Positions 16,976-25,886 of a DNA stretch of 64,000 nt are shown here, in pieces. This DNA is from Oleispira sp036960605 (lineage in GTDB: Bacteria > Pseudomonadota > Gammaproteobacteria > Pseudomonadales > Oceanobacteraceae), in assembly GCA_036960605.1 (NCBI GenBank), contig JBALXI010000012.1:36850-100849 (forward strand). Reading direction: 5' to 3'. The notes under the pieces are model-generated. The model was not told the origin of the DNA. It did not search any database and saw only the letters and a program-made list of their open reading frames with translations. The first letter of the stretch is position 1; each line of letters opens with the position of its first letter. The position numbers and the translations under genes were made by a program.

Positions 16976-18007
16976 TTATTCTCCAATTTCTGATTTAGCT
17001 AAAGCAAACTCGACATCGGAGGTATTCTCACCCGTCATTAACTCTTTCGCCACAAGCCTTGGGTCAACATGAGCAAACAAAACAGCGTATGCACCTTTTA
17101 CCAAAGGCATATATATACCAAGTTCTTCAGCTTGCGCATTGACATAACGCAAGGTATTAACACCTTCCGCGACTTCACCTAATTCAGCAACCGCTTCATC
17201 CAGGGTTCTTCCCTCTCCGATAGCATAGCCGACACGATAATTTCGGCTCATCGGTGACATGCAGGTTACGACTAGATCGCCCACCCCAGCCAGCCCTAAA
17301 AACGTTAACGGATTAGCACCACGGGCTACCGCAAAGCGGCTCATTTCAGCCAGGCTGCGCGTAATAATCATACTTTTAGTATTCTCACCCATACCTAGAG
17401 CAGCGATGAAGCCTGATACGATGGCATAAATATTCTTTAAGGCGCCACTGAGTTCAACGCCAAAAATATCATCCGAGGCATAGACTCTAAAATATTCACA
17501 ACCCAGTGATTCTTGCACTGCGGTTCTAAGCGCTCCGTCATTACTGGCAACAACGGTTGCGGTTAGCTGCTTGCGACCAATTTCTTTGGCTAAATTAGGA
17601 CCGCTTAATACGGCGACCGAGTGCCCTGGACACTCGTCCGTTAGCACCTGACTCATCAGATTGAAGCCATCTGGCTCAATGCCTTTGGTGGTACTAATTA
17701 AGCTCTGACCTGGCACCAAGAAAGGTTTAATTTGCTGTACGACACTGCGGAAAGATTTACTAGGAACAGACACAAAGATAATTTCAGCCCCTGCAATGGC
17801 CTGCGCGATATCCGTGGTTGCTTGTAATCGATCATCCAGTTTAACATTGGGTAGATATTGCGGATTTTCATGTTGTTCATTGATGGACTTGGCAACACTT
17901 TCATTACGCATCCATTGATGTGTTGTTATGCCATTCGCAGCAATAATACTGGCGATGGCGGTGCCGAAACTTCCGCCACCAATAACTGCAGCTTGTTTAA
18001 CTTTCAC
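16976..18007 (-). CDS. gpsA: Glycerol-3-phosphate dehydrogenase [NAD(P)+] GpsA
   Basis: Reduces dihydroxyacetone phosphate to sn-glycerol 3-phosphate, the backbone for phospholipids. 343 residues; NAD(P)-binding GGGSFGTA at 10-17, VSVPSKSFR, STTKGIEPDG, SGPNLAKEI, the catalytic-lysine segment GALKNIYAI and LAGVGDLVVTCMSPMSRN, all standard. Genes for the STAS protein and the response-regulator phosphatase lie just upstream (31-base gap) and may be co-transcribed. Confidence 0.96.
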   Translation of the reverse strand: MKVKQAAVIGGGSFGTAIASIIAANGITTHQWMRNESVAKSINEQHENPQYLPNVKLDDRLQATTDIAQAIAGAEIIFVSVPSKSFRSVVQQIKPFLVPGQSLISTTKGIEPDGFNLMSQVLTDECPGHSVAVLSGPNLAKEIGRKQLTATVVASNDGALRTAVQESLGCEYFRVYASDDIFGVELSGALKNIYAIVSGFIAALGMGENTKSMIITRSLAEMSRFAVARGANPLTFLGLAGVGDLVVTCMSPMSRNYRVGYAIGEGRTLDEAVAELGEVAEGVNTLRYVNAQAEELGIYMPLVKGAYAVLFAHVDPRLVAKELMTGENTSDVEFALAKSEIGE

Positions 18008-18037
18008 ACTCGCTCCTAAATTTTCTACTAAGATCTA

Positions 18038-18523
18038 TTATTTTTTTGCTTGCAGACAATCAACAAGTTCTTGAAACGCATTTTTATTATCTTCATTTAA
18101 ACTCATAAGAATTTTATGCGCAGTAATGACTTTATCCCGCATAAGTTCTTCATTCACTTGTTCACAGGCCAATTCATTGAGATCTGAAATGTGCTCAGGT
18201 ATATCACCAATTAAATAAAATACTTTGTCGAACCCCATACTGAGTAAAATACGGGTAATATCTGCACGCGGTGTGATGATACTAGGCACTAAACCAAACT
18301 TATCTTTGCTAATAATAGAGATTTTAGCCAACTGGCCTAGCGTTGTACTATCAACCCCTTCAGCATCAGATAGATCAACCAATACCGTTTTAAAGTCTTC
18401 AGCAAGAAACATATCATCAAGATAGCGCTCTAAAGCTGAACACAAGTTAAGGCGGACATCCCCACTTAACTTGATGACGTAGATGCCACACTTGTTCGCA
18501 ACCTCAATTTTACCTTGCTGCAT
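18038..18523 (-). CDS. STAS-domain protein (anti-sigma factor antagonist-like)
   Basis: 161 residues. Residues 3 to ~108 form a STAS domain: IYVIKLSGDVRLN, then TVLVDLSDAEGVDSTTLGQLAKIS with Ser59/Thr60 at the position phosphorylated in SpoIIAA-type antagonists. The 50-residue C-terminal extension is helical and acidic. It starts one base after the stop of the response-regulator/PP2C gene, the usual arrangement of a phosphatase and its STAS substrate, as in the HsbR-HsbA pair of Pseudomonas. The partner anti-sigma factor or kinase is not visible in the window. Confidence 0.87.
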   Translation of the reverse strand: MQQGKIEVANKCGIYVIKLSGDVRLNLCSALERYLDDMFLAEDFKTVLVDLSDAEGVDSTTLGQLAKISIISKDKFGLVPSIITPRADITRILLSMGFDKVFYLIGDIPEHISDLNELACEQVNEELMRDKVITAHKILMSLNEDNKNAFQELVDCLQAKK

Positions 18524-18524
18524 A

Positions 18525-19691
18525 CTAATTCCTAACCACCGTCATTAGTGCAATATCATCAGGAACATCCTCATCACTTTCTAGTGCCAGGGCCTTAACA
18601 ATTGCGTCGTGATTTCCCACTTCCCTTTCTATTAGGTGTAGCAGGTATTCTTCTTTTTGTGCCAAAGAGGACTGTGTCAATAATTCTAACACCCCGTCAG
18701 AGAACAATGACAAGGTAAATTGTTTTGGCAAGGTCATTTGATAGTCATTGTATTTCGCATCTCGAAATAACCCTACCGGCATACCTCTACCTTCTAGATA
18801 TTGTGCCTTTCCCTCAACTAACAAGACCGGCATGGGGAAATGAGCGCCCACACTGTAGTTTAATTCCAAAGTATTAAGGTTCAACACCGCATACACTATG
18901 GTCAAATGCTTACCGCACTCGGTATCGAGCAATTCTTGATTAATACGTTCTAATACTTTGACAGGGTGATAGAGGTCTTTGCTGGATCCGCGCTTCAAAT
19001 TTCGTTTTAACCGATACGTCAAATTTTTGAGCAATACCGTCACAAAAGCAGAGGAGGCACCGTGGCCAGAGACATCGGCGATATAAAAACCATAGTGATT
19101 ATCATCTAGAGGGAAATAATCGAGAAAGTCACCACTCAACATCAATGACGGCCTGATTTTATGACGAAATGATAAATCGCCCTCATCGACAAAATCAGGC
19201 AGCATTTTCATCTGCACTTTGCGCCCAGCTTGCTGATCACTGCGCAATTCATCCAGACTATGGCGCAAATCTCGATTTGCCGATTCCAAATGATCACGAT
19301 AGCTTTGATTTTGTCTTTCCAATACCACCAGCTCTAAATTACGCTGCACAGAATGCTCTAGCATCACCATATCAATAATCGGTTTAACCAAGTAATCACT
19401 TGCCCCCAAGCGCAATGCTTGAACGACGTCATCCATTACTCCTGCGCCCGATACGACGATTACAGGGATATTATCCGGACGTTGCTTAACCTTTTGCAGT
19501 ACTTGTAGGCCATCTAGATTAGGCATGCGTAAATCACACAAGATCAAATCTATCTCTTGTGTTTCTAAGACATCTAGACCAGCTTGACCACTACTAACAG
19601 CCACTACAGAGTAACCACTATCTTCTAAATAGGCCTCCATACTGTCACGTACCATTGCCTCATCATCAATGATGAGTAAGCGAGCTTTCAT
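18525..19691 (-). CDS. Response regulator with PP2C-type (SpoIIE-like) phosphatase domain
   Basis: 388 residues from ATG 19691; a longer frame to 19739 adds an unconserved leader. Receiver domain residues 4-118 with phospho-acceptor Asp53 (CDLRMP) and conserved Lys103 (LVKP); coiled-coil linker ~120-165; then a SpoIIE/RsbU-type PP2C domain with SGDFLDYF and ADVSGHGASSAF metal-binding motifs and a terminal DDIALMTV. It should dephosphorylate the STAS protein encoded directly downstream. Unlike Pseudomonas HsbR, as I recall it, there is no C-terminal kinase domain. Cognate histidine kinase not in the window. Confidence 0.9.
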   Translation of the reverse strand: MKARLLIIDDEAMVRDSMEAYLEDSGYSVVAVSSGQAGLDVLETQEIDLILCDLRMPNLDGLQVLQKVKQRPDNIPVIVVSGAGVMDDVVQALRLGASDYLVKPIIDMVMLEHSVQRNLELVVLERQNQSYRDHLESANRDLRHSLDELRSDQQAGRKVQMKMLPDFVDEGDLSFRHKIRPSLMLSGDFLDYFPLDDNHYGFYIADVSGHGASSAFVTVLLKNLTYRLKRNLKRGSSKDLYHPVKVLERINQELLDTECGKHLTIVYAVLNLNTLELNYSVGAHFPMPVLLVEGKAQYLEGRGMPVGLFRDAKYNDYQMTLPKQFTLSLFSDGVLELLTQSSLAQKEEYLLHLIEREVGNHDAIVKALALESDEDVPDDIALMTVVRN

Positions 19692-19935
19692 CAAGCTACT
19701 CCAAGTTGCAACTATCGTTTCAGCGAACAATATACGCAACCCCGTAGCAGTGCAATATACGACTTATTAATAAGCGTAAATATGGACAATATTATAGTTT
19801 TTCATGCAGTTGGTATGTTAAATGCTTTACTTAATAGAGTCAGAAATGTTCGTTAAATAGATTTTAAGTTAATTTGAAAATATCAGCAGCGGTGATAGCA
19901 TGAACACAGACAATAACAAAAAAGGAACTCTTAAC

Positions 19936-20235
19936 ATGAGCCAAGCTTCTAGGGATTACAGCGAAAAACGAGATTTTATCCGTATGCAAGTGACTACGGA
20001 CAGTCAAATTCATTTTAAGGGGCAGAGCTATTCTGCAACGTGTTTAGATTTAAGCAGCACTGGCGCTTTAATCGAAAGCCCGCAGAGTTTTGAAGTTAAT
20101 ACCGAGGTTGTTCTTTCTATTCAAAGCGGAGGCGGAGAGACTTCTCCACTGCAAGCACAAGCGACGCTATTACGCGTGCGCCGCATGGATAATGATACTT
20201 ACCAGTACGGTGCCAGCATCGATAAATTTTTATAG
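19936..20235 (+). CDS. PilZ-domain protein
   Basis: Single PilZ domain, a c-di-GMP receptor. About 99 residues from ATG 19936, which has AAGGA nine bases upstream; ATG 19900 would add 12. Both binding motifs are intact: RDFIR (RxxxR) near the N-terminus and DLSSTG (D/NxSxxG). The closing strands end with YGASIDKF. It stands alone in a divergent position from the response-regulator phosphatase and convergent with mlaA, so a target cannot be inferred from neighbours. Confidence 0.88.
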   Translation: MSQASRDYSEKRDFIRMQVTTDSQIHFKGQSYSATCLDLSSTGALIESPQSFEVNTEVVLSIQSGGGETSPLQAQATLLRVRRMDNDTYQYGASIDKFL

Positions 20236-20285
20236 CGGCTTATTGCCATGCTTGAGCGCGTAGCCTTCTTATTAGGTTACGCGTA

Positions 20286-21053
20286 TTAGTACAGATCCTC
20301 GTCGAGATAATCATCCTCATCTTCGTCTTCGTCAAAGTCTTCATCGTTATCAAATTCATCATCAACAACAACACCATCATTTATGAGGTATTGTCGGCGC
20401 TGCATATAAAAACTCCGAAAGAATGTATAACGCTCACCGGTGATTAATCCTTCAGACGCGATAAGATCTGCGCGCACATCAATATTACGCAACAACCACA
20501 TACCACCCTGCTGAGCAGTCGTTTCGACGACCTGAGTATACCCAAGACCCGATAGCGAATCGCCGGCCATACCAAAAGCATCACGCACACTACTAGGGCC
20601 TAAGATGGGCAACATAACATAAGGCCCAGAACCAACCCCCCAAAAACCGAGCGTTTGCCCCAAGTCTTCATTATGCTTCACCAAGCCGATATGGCTCGCG
20701 ACATCAAAGAAACCGAGCAAACCAATGGTTGAGTTAACTAAAAAGCGCCCAGTATCAGACAGAGCCTGTATCGGCTTAAGCTGAAAAACGTCATTAGCGA
20801 CAATCAGCACATCCTCTAGATTTGAAAAGAAGTTGCTAATGCCAGTATCTAAAAACTGTGGTGTAACAGCCTGATAGCCTTGAGCCACCGGTTTGGCTAC
20901 GTATTTATCCAGAGTTTCATTAAATTCAAAGACTGATCGATTAAAGCCCTGCCATGGGTCGACACTTTCATCGCTTGCCGACACCATAGCGCTGGCACTG
21001 ACTGTAATCAGCAATGCAATCCGCATCATGGTTTTTTGTAATCCCTTCGCCAT
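20286..21053 (-). CDS. mlaA: MlaA/VacJ-family outer-membrane phospholipid-transport protein
   Basis: Component of the Mla system that removes misplaced phospholipids from the outer leaflet of the outer membrane. 255 residues. MlaA blocks are clear: DPWQGFNRSVFEFNETLDKY, RFLVNSTIGLLGFFDVAS, the DLGQTLGFWGVGSGPYVMLPILGPSS core. Two differences: the signal peptide (ITVSASAMVSASDES) lacks the lipobox cysteine normally found in MlaA, and the C-terminus ends in a run of Asp/Glu (about 20 acidic residues in the last 30). The MlaC-like fusion gene at 11637 is the only other Mla-type gene here. Confidence 0.9.
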   Translation of the reverse strand: MAKGLQKTMMRIALLITVSASAMVSASDESVDPWQGFNRSVFEFNETLDKYVAKPVAQGYQAVTPQFLDTGISNFFSNLEDVLIVANDVFQLKPIQALSDTGRFLVNSTIGLLGFFDVASHIGLVKHNEDLGQTLGFWGVGSGPYVMLPILGPSSVRDAFGMAGDSLSGLGYTQVVETTAQQGGMWLLRNIDVRADLIASEGLITGERYTFFRSFYMQRRQYLINDGVVVDDEFDNDEDFDEDEDEDDYLDEDLY

Positions 21054-21123
21054 ACCACTACTGCCTTAATCAATCATGGATTTATAATACTTAACTATAG
21101 TAACTAACTGTTCGTTGTCAGTA

Positions 21124-24100
21124 TTAGCTACCCGTAGCAACATCACTTGAAGTTTCTGAAGGTATCATCCAGGTACCATCGATGTAGCGTATCGTCCAAA
21201 TATTATTAGCACCTTCTGGCCTAACAGTACCGTAAACAACATCACGATAATTCAGATAAAACACCTGTTCTAAATCAGCAGGGTCTTTCTCATAATTACT
21301 GCCTACGGATAAAACACAGCGATCCGCGAAGCCTTCTGCATCTTCAATAATTTTGTAGTGAACAGAATCTGGATCATAAGTTTGGGACAAGAAGGCGGTC
21401 ATATCTTGATCTTCAGAGACTACCGAGCCATCCCCTAAGTTTAAAGTAACACCGCCTTTAGCAACGGATAAATTACCAGCATCCTCAAAATCGGCCGACG
21501 TATCGTAGCTGACCACTAAAGAACTCGCTAAACCTCCCGTACCCAATATCACTCCGCTATTGTCCGTCGTAGTACTACTGTAGTTATGTGATAGCGCCGC
21601 AGTAATACGATACCTATCTTTAGTTGGTGCAACCACAGTCACATCGAGCAAGGTTTTAGGTAAATCACGTAGCTCGGTATCTTCTAATATCACCTCTGTA
21701 AATAATCGCACAGAGTCCAATCCCAATACCTGCTGCTCAATAAGGGAGCCACTCATCGCTGGCACATCATTAACGAGCGCATCCAGTACAAGACAACCAT
21801 TGGCATCACTTACCGTTGGAAAATCAACAAAATAAGTACCTTCACCATCGACAGGAATACGTTGAAAAAGTCCCAACTCCCAAAAATCGTTGATTGTATT
21901 TTGCAAATTCACCTTGTCAAAGATCTTGGATTTTGGCCCACAGGTTGTAACATTGCCATTGGTATCAAGCTCACACTCCTCAACACGATGCATGTCTACT
22001 AATTCTTTAATATCGCCGTCACGATCTGAGTCATTTTCATCAATCACCTTTTCATCAGGATAAAAACGGTAGCGGATATCATCATTACGTAAATTGATGA
22101 AATCAATTGTCTGAACCTCAATCGAGCCTGATCCGAAAGGAACACTTTCTAGACCCATACGGTATTCGAGTAAACTAGCAATTTCATCGCCTAGAGTATT
22201 ATCAGTATTAACTGTGAAGAAACCATCAAAGCCAGGCAATATATTTTCTGGATAGAAAACATCAGGATTAGAAGAATTTGCCGTAATAATCAGACTAGTA
22301 AATTCTCGATCATCAGCTGCATCATCATCCACTTGATCACTGATTCTGGATGACAATACCCAGTTGTCAATATTGAAGCGTAACTCTGAATCATTAGGCG
22401 TATTGGTATTTTGCGGATCACGAATGCCACGATAGAAAATTCTAAAAGCACCGCTTAATTCTGTTTCAGACCCAAGCTCTGGCTTCGCAGGATCAAAGTC
22501 TACACCGACCTTTGTTTTATCATACAGCTGAAACTCACCCCAAATCAGTTCATAGCCTTGTATCTCTAATTCTGGACTTACTTGAGAAACCTCTTGATCG
22601 TAATAAATACGCATCGCCGAAGGAACGTCAATATTCTCTTCCGCAGAATCAAGATCATGAGCCAAAGTTAGTACCAGATTATTCTTTTCCAACTGACCGG
22701 TAATAAAAATATCCATGGCGTGAGAGCTGGTAGGCTCATCTATATCATCAAGAACGTTGATATCGGCTATCTTTTGAGAGACGGTGATACCACTGGTAAA
22801 GGTCAGTACTTTATTAACGCCATCGTACGTTTTTTCACGACCATCTATATCCAACAAACCCTTTCGTGTAACAGCATCATAGACCTCAGTACACTCAGCC
22901 GCGGCCGGCACTAAGACAGCGCAATTGACATAATAGGACTGAATTCTAGAGAACTCAGTGGTTAGATCATCCAAGTTCTCACGATGTTCATCACCGATAC
23001 TTTTAAGCAGCAGTAAATATTCATCCAGCTCAGTCTTATAATCAGCCTGCCAAAATGTTTGCTGATAATTTAATAGATCATTGACAAAAAGCTTGGTTTT
23101 TTCCAGACCTAGATTGAAGTCTGCAATTTCACTAGCCGTTAATAACTGACTAAGGTCGTCTGCTACCGCCGTTGTTTTAGTATTGGTCGCCTTAGCGATG
23201 ATATCCGCAAGATCGCTGTCCAGCTTCGTCACAACCGCATTTGCCGCTGCTTTCGCCTCTACATTAGCGATACTCGCAGTAATAGTTACCAAATTGTCAC
23301 GAGCTGCCTGATACCAGGCCTGAAGTGTCAAAGCACGCTCTACAACGGGGGCATGATAATAAAACTGGCCTTGATCTTCTGCAAACTGCGCAGCGACAAG
23401 AGTAATGAAAGCATCATCCCCTACCGCGTTATTACTAGCAAAATAGGTTAACTCTAACTGCTGCAAACCGGCTAGCAATGCGCCATAGCGGATCTGGTTG
23501 CGGACTGCTTCAGTATTGCTATTGAAATTATTTAACTTGGTTAAATTAGCAGGGAGGTCGCCAATGACATCCTGCAAGCCTAATAGCTTCGAGGTTTGAG
23601 AATTTGAAAGCACAACGTCATAGGCGGTAAACGTTTCATTTTCAAAAACAGTAAGATCCTGATGATTGTCGTAGCCGTATTTAACATCTGACTGATAAGC
23701 GAAAGCGGATGCCAAAGTTGTGATCGCATTAACATTATTACGACTACCATCACTCACGGTATAAACGACACTACGCCATTCAAATCCTTCGGTCGCTGGG
23801 TAAAAGTCAGCAAACTTATAGTCAGCATCTAATACCGAGCAATCCGCAGCTAGTTGACACTGGCGCTGAGACGCTAAGTTATCCTTATCTTTATCTACGT
23901 CGGCTATCTGCCCGCGGGCTATAAAGAGCAAGACTTCATCGTTCGCCACATTTGCGGTGAAACGGCTCACGGTATCGGTCGATTCGCGCAGCCCAAAATA
24001 GATACCATTACTGTCCACTGAGACTTGCCCAGATTCAGCCACCTGATTGATCACAACCTGAGCATTATTCAGCCCTTGCGCGCCAACCCAACCGTCAACA

Positions 24101-24195
24101 TTTGACGTAGAGCCACTGCTATTATTACTATCACTGCAACCTGGTAGCAGCGCTATTGCAGATAAAAAGACCAGCGAACCCGATAAAAACCGCAT
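21124..24195 (-). CDS. Large hypothetical lipoprotein
   Basis: 1023 residues from ATG 24195; the frame extends 14 codons further but only this start gives a clean lipoprotein signal with LLPGC (Cys about residue 20). After a Ser/Asn-rich linker comes a beta-domain-like N-terminus (GWVGAQGLNNAQVVI), a helical region (about 180-420), and a long beta-rich, Asp-rich C-terminal half. No enzyme motif recognised. Probably surface-exposed on the outer membrane; transcribed alone, with mlaA 70 bases downstream on the same strand. Confidence 0.8.
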   Translation of the reverse strand: MRFLSGSLVFLSAIALLPGCSDSNNSSGSTSNVDGWVGAQGLNNAQVVINQVAESGQVSVDSNGIYFGLRESTDTVSRFTANVANDEVLLFIARGQIADVDKDKDNLASQRQCQLAADCSVLDADYKFADFYPATEGFEWRSVVYTVSDGSRNNVNAITTLASAFAYQSDVKYGYDNHQDLTVFENETFTAYDVVLSNSQTSKLLGLQDVIGDLPANLTKLNNFNSNTEAVRNQIRYGALLAGLQQLELTYFASNNAVGDDAFITLVAAQFAEDQGQFYYHAPVVERALTLQAWYQAARDNLVTITASIANVEAKAAANAVVTKLDSDLADIIAKATNTKTTAVADDLSQLLTASEIADFNLGLEKTKLFVNDLLNYQQTFWQADYKTELDEYLLLLKSIGDEHRENLDDLTTEFSRIQSYYVNCAVLVPAAAECTEVYDAVTRKGLLDIDGREKTYDGVNKVLTFTSGITVSQKIADINVLDDIDEPTSSHAMDIFITGQLEKNNLVLTLAHDLDSAEENIDVPSAMRIYYDQEVSQVSPELEIQGYELIWGEFQLYDKTKVGVDFDPAKPELGSETELSGAFRIFYRGIRDPQNTNTPNDSELRFNIDNWVLSSRISDQVDDDAADDREFTSLIITANSSNPDVFYPENILPGFDGFFTVNTDNTLGDEIASLLEYRMGLESVPFGSGSIEVQTIDFINLRNDDIRYRFYPDEKVIDENDSDRDGDIKELVDMHRVEECELDTNGNVTTCGPKSKIFDKVNLQNTINDFWELGLFQRIPVDGEGTYFVDFPTVSDANGCLVLDALVNDVPAMSGSLIEQQVLGLDSVRLFTEVILEDTELRDLPKTLLDVTVVAPTKDRYRITAALSHNYSSTTTDNSGVILGTGGLASSLVVSYDTSADFEDAGNLSVAKGGVTLNLGDGSVVSEDQDMTAFLSQTYDPDSVHYKIIEDAEGFADRCVLSVGSNYEKDPADLEQVFYLNYRDVVYGTVRPEGANNIWTIRYIDGTWMIPSETSSDVATGS

Positions 24196-24554
24196 GATTA
24201 TATTCCAAACTAAAAAATCTAATATTCTGGACAACACAAGGCGATAAAAGCCATATGAAACGACCAGCGTAAAAAGTGACTGATAATAGCAGCTAATGCT
24301 ATGAAAAGAAGCCAGCTATAGGGGCAAAATTGACAAATCTCGAAGGCCAGAGACATTTTGTTACACAGCGCTGCAATTAAGCAACAGACCTATCAGATAA
24401 AACTCACTATTATCTATCCATGATTTACATATCATGCTGCACACTTTTAAACGCTCGCCTCCATGGTGGGCGTTTTTTTTGCCTATTTTTCGTCCGCTGC
24501 TTGGACAACCGCACGATAAGAAGTTCCCTTATTTAAATAATACCCTTGCTTTGC
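24196..24554. other. Gene-free interval with an orphan terminator
   Basis: 359 bases between the large lipoprotein gene and the DUF599 gene, both on the minus strand. The lipoprotein promoter must lie in the left part. A strong plus-strand terminator hairpin at 24449-24480 has no plus-strand protein gene before it. A TTGACA occurs at 24330-24335 and a TATTAT at 24408-24413, but neither has a convincing partner element at proper spacing. No tRNA-like fold was noticed. Confidence 0.6.
24449..24480 (+). terminator. Intrinsic terminator, plus strand
   Basis: Eleven-pair stem AAACGCTCGCC / GGTGGGCGTTT (two G-T wobbles) with loop TCCAT, directly followed by an eight-T run. The minus-strand side lacks a U-run, so it acts on plus-strand transcripts only. 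No annotated plus-strand gene precedes it. Confidence 0.75.
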
Positions 24555-25280
24555 CTACACATTCACAGGGTGTTCATGATCACTATCTTTCTGCTTTAAC
24601 GCCAATAATGAACGTGACTTAAATTCTCGTCGATATAATACGGCCACAACAAAGCTGCTCGATAATATGAACAAGTAGGGACTAATAAACCAAGCTAAGA
24701 CCGACAAGGCAAAATAATAAGCACGCAGCCCATGATTGTAGCTAAGCCCTGCCAGATCAATAACGCGCGCCGCATAAAACGCATAACGCTCACGCTCTTC
24801 CGCAGTTACATTCTGCTCCTCAATCATCGGCGCCGCCCCCAAGACAATCGAGCAAAAGCCATATTGACGCATAGACCAAGTAAAGGTAAAAAAGGCGTAG
24901 ACAAAAATCACCACTAGCATGAGCACCTTTAATTGCACTGACAAGGTACTCGCAGCGATCGCAAAAGGAATCTGCGAGACTAATATCGATATCTGCTCAG
25001 AAACAGTAAAGACCGTCAGTAAACCGGCCAAGATTAAGATGGTGGTTGAGGCTAGAAAACTCACATTACGCTCTAAATTGGCAACCAAGGCTGCGTCACC
25101 GACTCTAATATCTCTTAATAAGACTCGGCGCATCCAGGCCTCGCGATAATTATGCAGCTCTGACGCTAGGCATGATTGACGACTTGCCCGATGACGCGCA
25201 TAAAAAGTGTAACCAACCCAACAGACAAAAAACCAAACTAAGCAAAACGAGTTCACTACTATTTCTTGCATAAACTGCAT
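24555..25280 (-). CDS. DUF599 membrane protein
   Basis: 241 residues from ATG 25280 (a TTG two codons earlier is possible). DUF599 layout: N-terminal membrane helix, the cytosolic block YREAWMRRVLLRDIRVGDAALVANLERNVSFLASTTILILAGLL, then two or three more helices (about 110-135 and 190-225). Function of the family is unknown. Stands alone on the minus strand. Confidence 0.82.
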   Translation of the reverse strand: MQFMQEIVVNSFCLVWFFVCWVGYTFYARHRASRQSCLASELHNYREAWMRRVLLRDIRVGDAALVANLERNVSFLASTTILILAGLLTVFTVSEQISILVSQIPFAIAASTLSVQLKVLMLVVIFVYAFFTFTWSMRQYGFCSIVLGAAPMIEEQNVTAEERERYAFYAARVIDLAGLSYNHGLRAYYFALSVLAWFISPYLFILSSSFVVAVLYRREFKSRSLLALKQKDSDHEHPVNV

Positions 25281-25447
25281 GGACAATCCTAATTAGAGTT
25301 CAAAGTGATCATGAGATAATAGCGATTAGACCTGCCGATAACTAGCATGATCCTCCATTATTAAAAAAATGTGGATCAACGACTGCCCTCTAAGTTATTG
25401 ATTCCTGCTTTTCCCTTTCTCTTCTTGACTCCTTCAGCACAATCAAA

Positions 25448-25467
25448 TACTGTTTAGCCATACAGTA
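25448..25467 (+). promoter_or_regulatory. LexA-binding site (SOS box) of yebG
   Basis: TACTGT-N8-ACAGTA, a 20-base palindrome matching the gammaproteobacterial LexA consensus (CTG-N10-CAG) at all outer positions. It ends 18 bases before the yebG ATG, overlapping the expected promoter/leader. yebG is a known LexA target in E. coli. Confidence 0.92.
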
Positions 25468-25485
25468 CTTCTCAGGAGCAGACCC

Positions 25486-25761
25486 ATGGCAGTGGTAACT
25501 TTATTTATGTCAGATCGCGATACCAGCAAAACCTTTACCAGTAAAAAAGAAGCCGATGAATATGACAAAATGCTTGAGCTTGCAGAAGCCGTCAGTCATT
25601 TCATGGAAAACAAAATCGAAGGATTAAGCGAACAACAAGTTGAAGAAATTGGACTTGTCTTTGCTCGCAACAAGGATTTATTAGCACAAGCTATTAAAGG
25701 GAAAGCGGATGTTTTGTTTGCTTCTTCTGATGACAGCACGAATACAGAAGGTGAAGGCTAG
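25486..25761 (+). CDS. yebG: SOS-induced YebG-family protein
   Basis: 91-residue acidic protein of the YebG family, induced by DNA damage. The FTSKKEADEYDKMLELAE segment matches E. coli YebG (FTSKKEADAYDKMLDTAD) almost exactly, and the tail is Asp/Glu/Ser-rich as in the family. Molecular role unknown. A near-perfect LexA box precedes it, a CAGGAG Shine-Dalgarno lies 8-13 bases before the ATG, and a terminator follows, so it is a single-gene SOS transcription unit. Confidence 0.93.
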   Translation: MAVVTLFMSDRDTSKTFTSKKEADEYDKMLELAEAVSHFMENKIEGLSEQQVEEIGLVFARNKDLLAQAIKGKADVLFASSDDSTNTEGEG

Positions 25762-25791
25762 CTTCTGAGTAGGCACAGTAATAGACAATCT

Positions 25792-25859
25792 CTCCGCCGA
25801 ATTAGCCAACCTGAAGCTTACACTTAAGGTCGTTATCATTATCTCGGCGGAGTTTTTTT
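25792..25859 (+). terminator. Terminator of yebG
   Basis: Nine-base arms CTCCGCCGA (25792-25800) and TCGGCGGAG (25844-25852) pair perfectly and are followed by seven Ts. The 43-base loop contains a smaller hairpin (CCTgAAG / CTTaAGG). No U-run on the minus-strand side. Confidence 0.75.
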
Positions 25860-25886
25860 ACTTTTTAACGTAATCTATCGCGACGG

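Noticed and set aside
24330..24413. TTGACA at 24330 and TATTAT at 24408 as a promoter
   Set aside because: The elements are 72 bases apart and neither has a proper partner at 16-18 bases.
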